Both the position numbers and the translations under genes were made by a program. The notes under the pieces were generated by a model. That model saw only the letters and a program-made list of their open reading frames with translations, did no database searches and was not told the DNA's origin. DNA of 64,000 bases from Pseudomonas sp. Irchel 3E20 (GTDB lineage: Bacteria > Pseudomonadota > Gammaproteobacteria > Pseudomonadales > Pseudomonadaceae). Shown here piece by piece: positions 59,294 to 64,000 of the stretch (within the stretch, counting starts at the first letter, position 1; each line of letters begins with the position of its first letter). The stretch covers positions 124,001 to 188,000 of the forward strand of contig NZ_FYEE01000007.1 in the NCBI RefSeq assembly GCF_900187645.1, given 5' to 3'.

Positions 59294-61405
59294 CTAGAAA
59301 CTCATATCCACCTTGGTCCAGAAGGTACGGCCCGGTTCGTTGAGGGCCTGTGGGTCGTTGGCCGGGTAACCGAACCCGGCGTTGCCTGCCAGGTTCAGGT
59401 GCTCGGCGTAGGCCTGGCCGAAGAGGTTGTCCACCCCGGTGCTGACCTTGAACTGCTTGTTGATGCGGTAGGCGCCGTTGAGGGAGAACACGCCAAAGCC
59501 TGAGCTTTTATCGTAATCCTTGCCCACCACGTTGCCTTTGTTCTGGTCGATGCGGTTTTGCGCCGCGACCACGCGCCACAAGGCCCCGGCGCTCCAGGTG
59601 TCTTGGCTGTAGGTCAGGCCGAAGCGGGCATCGAGCGGCGGCATCTGTGGCAGGGCCGAGCCGTCACTGCTGTTTTTGCCCCAGGCGTAGGCCAGGGTGG
59701 CGTCGGCTTTCCAGTTGGGCGTCAGCTTGTAGGCCGCGCCCAGTTCACCGCCCATGATCCGCGCGTCGATGTTCTCGGCCCGCGAGGTCATGCCCATCAT
59801 GCCGCGGGTGTAGTCGAACAGGATGTAGTCGCGCACCTGGCCGATGTAGCCCGAGGCCCAGGCTTCGAGGTCGGCGCTTTTGTATTGCAGGCCGAAGTCG
59901 AGCTGGGTGGTTTTTTCCGGCTTGACCGCATCGAACGCGTTCACCGAACCGGCCGGGCCTTTGTTGGGCGAGAACAGCTCCCAGTAGTCGGGGAAGCGCT
60001 GGGCGTGGCCGAGGCCTGCGTAGAGGGTAGTGGGGCTGTCCTCCAGGTCGTGCTCAAAGCGCACGAAGCCGCTGGGCAGCGTGTCGGCGCGGGTTTCGTC
60101 GGCGGTGGGGTTGGGTCGGGCCATCATCCCGGAACCGGTGCTCTGGCGGAAATCCTTGGCGCTGGCGCGGTCCAGGCGTGCGCCGCTGATGAGGCGGTCA
60201 CGGTCGGCGGCGTACCAGGTCAGTTCGCCGAACACGCCGTAGTTGTGGAAGTCGGCGTCTTTGTCGCGGGGCAGGTTCTTGTAGGTGTCGATGCCGCTGG
60301 CGGCGCGCTTGCGGTGTTCGTTGGTCTGGGCGTCGAGGCCGCCGATCAACTGCACATCGGCCCAGCGCCAGGTGGCTTTGATGCGCGCGCCGAGGGTGCG
60401 GCGGTCGACGTTGGAGGCCATGGGCCCGGCCATCATGCCGGTGCCGGACGGGGTGCGCAGGCTGTAGTTGTCCATCACGTGGTCAGCGTAGTTGTAGTAG
60501 ACCTGGGCCTCGACCTTGTCCAGCACCTCACCGAGGTTGGACTTCTCGAAACGCAGGCCCAGGCTTTCGCGCAGGAACTGCGAGCCGTCCATGCCGCGCC
60601 CGGCGTAGCGTGCCTCGCCGTCACCGCGCCCGGCGGTGAGTTCCAACAGGGTGTCGGCGTCGGGGGTCCAGCCCAGGGCGACGTCGCCGTTCCATTTGTC
60701 GTAGCGCGATTCGACGGTGTCGTTGTTGCCGTCCTTGTAGTCGTCGGAGTGGGCTTGGTTGCCGACCACCCGCACGTAGCCCAAAGGCCCGCCGGCAGCG
60801 GCATCGACCACTTTGTCGAAGCGCCCGTTGGAGCCGGCCAGGATGCTGGCGTTCACCCGCGTGCCCAGTTCGCCGAAGCTTTCGGGCTGGCGGTCGAACA
60901 GCACGGTGCCGGCCGAGGCGCCGGGGCCCCAGAGCACGGTTTGCGGGCCTTTAATCACGGTCAATTGGTCGTAGGTTTCCGGGGAAATGTACGAGGTCGG
61001 CGCGTCCATGCGCCCTGGGCAGGCACCGAGCATCATGCTGCCGTTGGTGAGGATGTTCAGGCGCGAGCCGAACATGCCGCGCAGCACCGGGTCGCCGTTG
61101 GTGCCGCCGTTGCGCACCAGGGCAAAGCCGGGGATGGTCTTGAGGTAGTCGCCGCCATCGCTGGCCGGCACCGGTTGGCGCGGGTCTTTGGGGTTGGTGA
61201 CCACGGTCAGGGGCGAGCTTTGGGCGATGGCGGTAATCACCGTGGGGCTCAGTTCGGTGGCCGGGTGCAGGTGCTCATCGTGCTCGCCGGCCAGGGCCCA
61301 GGGCGCCAGCAGGGTGCCGCAGAACAGCGCAATGGCCTGGGTCAAGCGCAGGCGCGGGTGATTGAGGGCGAAGCGGTTGCGTGTGTCAGCAGAAAACCTG
61401 GACAT
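59294..61405 (-). CDS. oprC: TonB-dependent copper receptor OprC
   Basis: Outer-membrane receptor of 703 residues for copper. Signal peptide to about residue 39 (cleavage after WALA), plug domain at ~60-180 and a beta-barrel ending in an aromatic residue (TKVDMSF). In the plug, Cys129-P-G-R-Met133 forms the CxxxM copper motif and His309-V-Met311 in the barrel the HxM motif, both as described for P. aeruginosa OprC. His/Glu-rich EHDEHLHPA starts the mature protein. Adjacent copper chaperone and DUF2946 genes support the function. Confidence 0.92.
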   Translation of the reverse strand: MSRFSADTRNRFALNHPRLRLTQAIALFCGTLLAPWALAGEHDEHLHPATELSPTVITAIAQSSPLTVVTNPKDPRQPVPASDGGDYLKTIPGFALVRNGGTNGDPVLRGMFGSRLNILTNGSMMLGACPGRMDAPTSYISPETYDQLTVIKGPQTVLWGPGASAGTVLFDRQPESFGELGTRVNASILAGSNGRFDKVVDAAAGGPLGYVRVVGNQAHSDDYKDGNNDTVESRYDKWNGDVALGWTPDADTLLELTAGRGDGEARYAGRGMDGSQFLRESLGLRFEKSNLGEVLDKVEAQVYYNYADHVMDNYSLRTPSGTGMMAGPMASNVDRRTLGARIKATWRWADVQLIGGLDAQTNEHRKRAASGIDTYKNLPRDKDADFHNYGVFGELTWYAADRDRLISGARLDRASAKDFRQSTGSGMMARPNPTADETRADTLPSGFVRFEHDLEDSPTTLYAGLGHAQRFPDYWELFSPNKGPAGSVNAFDAVKPEKTTQLDFGLQYKSADLEAWASGYIGQVRDYILFDYTRGMMGMTSRAENIDARIMGGELGAAYKLTPNWKADATLAYAWGKNSSDGSALPQMPPLDARFGLTYSQDTWSAGALWRVVAAQNRIDQNKGNVVGKDYDKSSGFGVFSLNGAYRINKQFKVSTGVDNLFGQAYAEHLNLAGNAGFGYPANDPQALNEPGRTFWTKVDMSF

Positions 61406-61498
61406 AGAGGTTCCATCGAGTCAGTCGTAAACAACACACGGCCAGCAGCCTGCGGCTGTCTTTTCTACAGTCGGCCGGGTGATAAGTGGGGTTTGGGT

Positions 61499-61945
61499 TT
61501 ACGCGACGATGGGTGGGGCGCGGCTGCGGGCGCCGGGAAACACGGCCTGCCGGGCATGGCCCAGGCGCGGTGCGGGGGTGGTAACAGCCAGGGGGGGAGG
61601 GCTGTCGAAAAGGTTGAAGGCGATGCTGCCGGGTAGCGCGGGGCAGTTGTAGAGCAGGCCACAGTAGCCGCACTTCTCCCACAACATCTGCGGCTGGGCG
61701 GGGGATTTGGCGGGGGCGTGGTGCGCGGCGGTGGCGTCGTGGCAGGCCGGGTCTTGCGCGGCCATATCCATGCCCTGATGCGCGGGCATGGGCATGGCGT
61801 GATTCATCGGCATCGCTTGGGAAATCAGCGGCCCGATGAAAATCATCAGCATGGCGAACAGGCTGATCCAACTGCCGCGCCGGACCCTCAGGGAGTCGTG
61901 GCGCGCAGGGGATCGCCCGGCACGAGGCGTGCGCACGGTGTTCAT
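61499..61945 (-). CDS. DUF2946 family protein (His/Met-rich, likely copper-binding)
   Basis: A 148-residue protein with one N-terminal hydrophobic helix (WISLFAMLMIFIGPLISQAM) acting as signal/anchor, then a His/Met-rich stretch (MNHAMPMPAHQGMDM) and paired cysteines in EKCGYCGLLYNCP, the DUF2946 hallmark. Such proteins accompany copper genes. I infer periplasmic copper binding. It lies 93 bases before oprC and 18 bases after the PCu(A)C gene, probably in one operon. Confidence 0.8.
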   Translation of the reverse strand: MNTVRTPRAGRSPARHDSLRVRRGSWISLFAMLMIFIGPLISQAMPMNHAMPMPAHQGMDMAAQDPACHDATAAHHAPAKSPAQPQMLWEKCGYCGLLYNCPALPGSIAFNLFDSPPPLAVTTPAPRLGHARQAVFPGARSRAPPIVA

Positions 61946-61963
61946 GCGGCTATCGGCGTTGGC

Positions 61964-62443
61964 TTACTGGGCGTGGACGTGTTCGCCGCTGCCGGCGGGC
62001 GCCTGCTTCTGCACGGCGACATCGACCGTGACTTCGCCGGCCTTCTCGAAGCGCAGGGTCAGCGGGAAACGCTTGCCGTCGGCCAGCAGGCTGCGGTCCT
62101 TCAATTCCAACAGCATCACGTGGTAGGCCATGGGGGCGAAGGTCACCTCGCCGCCGGCGGGGATCACCACGTTGGGTACCTGCTGCATTTTCATCAGGTC
62201 GCCCTGCTTCACGTGTTCGTGCAGTTCAGCCTTGGCGGAAATGGGCGAGGTCACGCTTAGGAGGCGGTCGGCGTTCTTGCCGTTGTTGTGGATGACGAAA
62301 TAGGCCGCCACGGTGGGGGCGTTGGGCGGCAGCTCCTGGGACCACGGGTGGGCGATGTGCAGTTCGCCGCTGGTGTACTCGTGGGCATGGGCAAAGCAGG
62401 CAGGCAGCAACAGGGCGGCCATCAACAGGGTTTTCTTCAACAT
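61964..62443 (-). CDS. pcuC: Periplasmic copper chaperone PCu(A)C
   Basis: A 159-residue exported copper chaperone with signal peptide (MLKKTLLMAALLLPACFAHA). The cupredoxin-like domain carries ELHEHVKQGDLMKMQQV and, later, MAYHVMLLELK, a H-x-M pair as in the family's H(M)X10MX21HXM copper site. It delivers Cu(I) to cytochrome oxidase in studied species. GGAG precedes the ATG. Last residues HVHAQ add a His-containing tail. Confidence 0.9.
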   Translation of the reverse strand: MLKKTLLMAALLLPACFAHAHEYTSGELHIAHPWSQELPPNAPTVAAYFVIHNNGKNADRLLSVTSPISAKAELHEHVKQGDLMKMQQVPNVVIPAGGEVTFAPMAYHVMLLELKDRSLLADGKRFPLTLRFEKAGEVTVDVAVQKQAPAGSGEHVHAQ

Positions 62444-62491
62444 GTCGGTACTCCGGGACGATTCAGGACGCAGGATGGTTGCGAGGTTGAA

Positions 62492-62893
62492 TCAGGCCAG
62501 CGGAGAGGCGCGCGGATTGAGGCTGGGCCATTGCTGGCGCGGCGTGGGGCTGGAAAGCAGGGTGGGCGCCGGGCCCTGGGCGGGCTCCAAACGGGTGACG
62601 TGCAATTGCGGCACATGCCCGGGCAGAGCCACCAGCGGCGGCGATCCGGAGCAGCACCAGCAGTGCTGCATGTTGGAGTGGTCGTCGTTCTGTGGGGCCT
62701 TTTGCTCCAGGCTGCCCAACGACATCGCCACCATTTTGGTGCCACTGGAGGAGCAGAAGCTGCCCCACATCACTTGCTCGCTGGCCGCGCCGCTGGCGCT
62801 TTGCGCCATGGCCCCGGAAATCGGCATGGCGAGCAGGTTGAACAGCACTGCTAGGCAGGCGATCCAGGCAAGTGCTAGCCGTTGTCGGGGCAT
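62492..62893 (-). CDS. DUF2946 family protein (second copy)
   Basis: A 133-residue secreted or anchored protein opening with a hydrophobic segment (LALAWIACLAVLFNLLAMPISG) and containing WGSFCSSSGTKMV and NMQHCWCCSG, closely spaced cysteines with Met/His characteristic of DUF2946. First gene of the copper cluster on this strand (DUF2946, PCu(A)C, DUF2946, oprC, PepSY). The start is uncertain: ATG 62893 is preferred, but a GTG at 62926 in the same frame would add eleven residues; neither has a strong ribosome site. Confidence 0.75.
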   Translation of the reverse strand: MPRQRLALAWIACLAVLFNLLAMPISGAMAQSASGAASEQVMWGSFCSSSGTKMVAMSLGSLEQKAPQNDDHSNMQHCWCCSGSPPLVALPGHVPQLHVTRLEPAQGPAPTLLSSPTPRQQWPSLNPRASPLA

Positions 62894-62953
62894 GGGTGGG
62901 ATCCAGTGAGGTGGACGTTCAAGCACGCTATTTAGCCTGATCGGCCCGGATAA

Positions 62954-62991
62954 GTAAAAAGCCCGCCTGCGGTGTGGTGTCGCAGCGCGCT
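62954..62991 (-). terminator. Rho-independent terminator of the PilZ gene
   Basis: On the minus strand AGCGCGCTGCG pairs imperfectly with CGCAGGCGGGCT and is followed by TTTTT; the hairpin begins at the PilZ stop codon. Confidence 0.6.
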
Positions 62992-63362
62992 CAGGGGATA
63001 TCGATCAACGCACCCAGCTCGCGCTCCAACTCCTGCGGGTCGCCCAGGTTCAGCTCGACGAGGCGGCGCAGGTGGCTGATGGACGCAAGGTCGATGTGCT
63101 CGCACACAAAACCCAATTGCCCGTGGTCGTCGTGGGCCAGGCGCACGCGCATGTGCACGGGGGTGTCGGGGGCGAGGTGGATATCGACGTCGAAGGCTTC
63201 GCCAGGGTCGCCCTGCCAGGGTTGCGGGCGCTGGATCAACAGGCCTTTGAGGGATAGGTCGAGCAATTGCACGCTCCAGGTGCGAGCCTGCTGGCGCAGT
63301 TCGGTCCTGGCATTAAAGGCGATACGCTTGAAGCGGCGGCGATCTGCGGCATTTTCGCTCAT
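62991..63362 (-). CDS. PilZ-domain protein (c-di-GMP receptor)
   Basis: A 123-residue single-domain PilZ protein. The c-di-GMP motifs are RxxxR at residues 9-13 (RRFKR) and DxSxxG at 35-40 (DLSLKG), both intact, so it should bind cyclic di-GMP. The rest forms the beta-barrel (FDVDIHLAPDTPVHMRVRL; QLGFVCEHIDL). No partner gene nearby; divergent from cstA. AGAGGG precedes the ATG. Confidence 0.88.
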   Translation of the reverse strand: MSENAADRRRFKRIAFNARTELRQQARTWSVQLLDLSLKGLLIQRPQPWQGDPGEAFDVDIHLAPDTPVHMRVRLAHDDHGQLGFVCEHIDLASISHLRRLVELNLGDPQELERELGALIDIP

Positions 63363-63405
63363 GGCCCAACCCTCTGGATGTGGGAAGACTATAGACCAGC
63401 CGCTT

Positions 63406-63428
63406 ATTTGTGGTTTTTTCCCACAAAT
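63406..63428. other. Inverted repeat upstream of cstA
   Basis: ATTTGTGG (63406-63413) pairs with CCACAAAT (63421-63428) around TTTTTTC, in the shared PilZ-cstA promoter region. A possible operator or RNA hairpin; function unknown. Confidence 0.5.
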
Positions 63429-63523
63429 GAAGGCTCAAGACCAAAGCAGGGGGCTGGCCTTTAAGGCCGGCCGCGCTAAACTCCGAGGGCTGTCTTTCTG
63501 TCCACCCTGGCTGGAATAAAAAA

Positions 63524-64000
63524 ATGAAAAACAATAATAGCCTGCTACGCCACATACCCTGGCTGCTGCTGGCAATCGTCGGAGCGTGCGCCCTTGGCGT
63601 CGTGGCCTTGCGCCGAGGCGAGGCGATCAACGCCTTGTGGATCGTGGTCGCGGCAGTGGCCATCTACTTGGTCGCCTATCGTTACTACAGCCTGTTCATC
63701 GCCAACAACGTGATGCAACTGGACCCCCGGCGGGCTACCCCCGCAGTGCTCAACAATGACGGTCTGGACTATGTGCCGACCAACAAACACATTCTTTTCG
63801 GGCACCACTTCGCTGCCATCGCTGGCGCGGGGCCGCTGGTGGGCCCGGTACTGGCCGCGCAAATGGGCTACCTGCCCGGCACGCTGTGGCTGATCGCCGG
63901 CGTGGTGCTGGCCGGTGCAGTGCAGGATTTCATGATCCTGTTCCTCTCCACCCGCCGTAACGGCCGTTCCCTGGGGGATATGGTGCGTGAGGAAATGGGC
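63524..64000 (+). CDS. cstA: Carbon starvation protein CstA (3' end outside window)
   Basis: N-terminal 159 residues of a large membrane transporter of the CstA/peptide (pyruvate) uptake family; the full protein is usually ~690 residues and the window ends first. Marks: helix HIPWLLLAIVGACALGVVAL, ANNVMQLDPRRATPA, the conserved NDGLDYVPTNKHILFGHHFAAIAGAGPLVGPVLA and GAVQDFMILFLSTRRNGRSLGDM. The ATG follows a run of A with no strong Shine-Dalgarno. AACAATAA at 63530-63537, within the first codons, matches the Crc/Hfq A-rich motif. Confidence 0.93.
   Translation, partial: MKNNNSLLRHIPWLLLAIVGACALGVVALRRGEAINALWIVVAAVAIYLVAYRYYSLFIANNVMQLDPRRATPAVLNNDGLDYVPTNKHILFGHHFAAIAGAGPLVGPVLAAQMGYLPGTLWLIAGVVLAGAVQDFMILFLSTRRNGRSLGDMVREEMG
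63530..63537 (+). promoter_or_regulatory. Crc/Hfq (catabolite repression) site at cstA start
   Basis: AACAATAA is an exact fit to the Pseudomonas CA motif AANAAYAA. It begins 6 bases after the A of the ATG, inside the ribosome footprint, where Hfq/Crc binding represses translation in known targets. Confidence 0.6.

Noticed and set aside
59558..61636. Long open frame opposite oprC
   Set aside because: Shadow of the receptor gene; no domain and no plausible start.

Overview
The window is a piece of a Pseudomonas chromosome, most likely of the P. fluorescens group. The evidence is high-GC coding with dense overlapping genes on both strands, many GTGGGAGCGGGC-type REP palindromes between genes, and a gene order I recall from P. 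aeruginosa (urt genes, ureD-ureA-GNAT-ureB-ureC, a separate ureEFG set beside a DesT-like regulator, trmA next to an NCS2 permease). I saw no tRNA, rRNA, insertion sequence, integrase or CRISPR array. The species-level placement is inference.

Layout. 1-3.7 kb: the livH(partial)-livM-livG-livF branched-chain amino acid ABC transporter. 3.8-4.6 kb: a REP array, then a non-coding stretch with DnaA-box-like sequences. 4.6-7.5 kb: an SDR dehydrogenase, a cation efflux protein and an AGE-family isomerase. 7.7-10.1 kb: urease accessory genes ureE-F-G plus a HupE/UreJ nickel permease, followed by a DesT/FabR-type TetR regulator. 11.3-25 kb: mostly housekeeping and metabolic genes (a secreted tandem-repeat protein, Lrp regulator and divergent EamA exporter, rhlE, a BaiN/HI0933-like flavoprotein, a class II deacetylase homologue, tesB with a HAD phosphatase, a zinc peptidase, a TetR regulator, trmA with an NCS2 purine permease). 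24.9-31.2 kb: two small proteins in AT-richer DNA, an MFS and an AI-2E transporter, an Hsp70-like ATPase and a CbpA-type DnaJ behind a good heat-shock promoter match.

31.4-36.6 kb carries a 1,724-residue NEL-type (LRR plus E3 ubiquitin ligase) effector-like protein. 36.6-46.8 kb is one long leftward nitrogen operon, urtA-B-C-D-E then ureD-ureA-two GNATs-ureB-ureC, starting at a sigma-54-type promoter in front of urtA. Urea is imported by Urt and hydrolysed by UreABC; the nickel centre is assembled by UreD here and by UreEFG and the permease 26 kb away.

47.1-57.8 kb holds the most unusual content: two adjacent giant genes (1,971 and 1,539 residues) built from 9 and 7 copies of a ~215-residue module. 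Two module subtypes alternate strictly. Only the first module of each protein keeps a JAMM-like metalloprotease signature (E, HxHP, SxxD), and the rest look like degenerate copies. They resemble the DUF4329 family, but I know of no described function for this architecture.

57.8-62.9 kb is a copper-handling group (DUF2946, PCu(A)C chaperone, DUF2946, OprC-like TonB receptor, PepSY membrane protein). A PilZ protein and the start of cstA, cut off by the window end, close the region; cstA begins with an exact Crc/Hfq motif.
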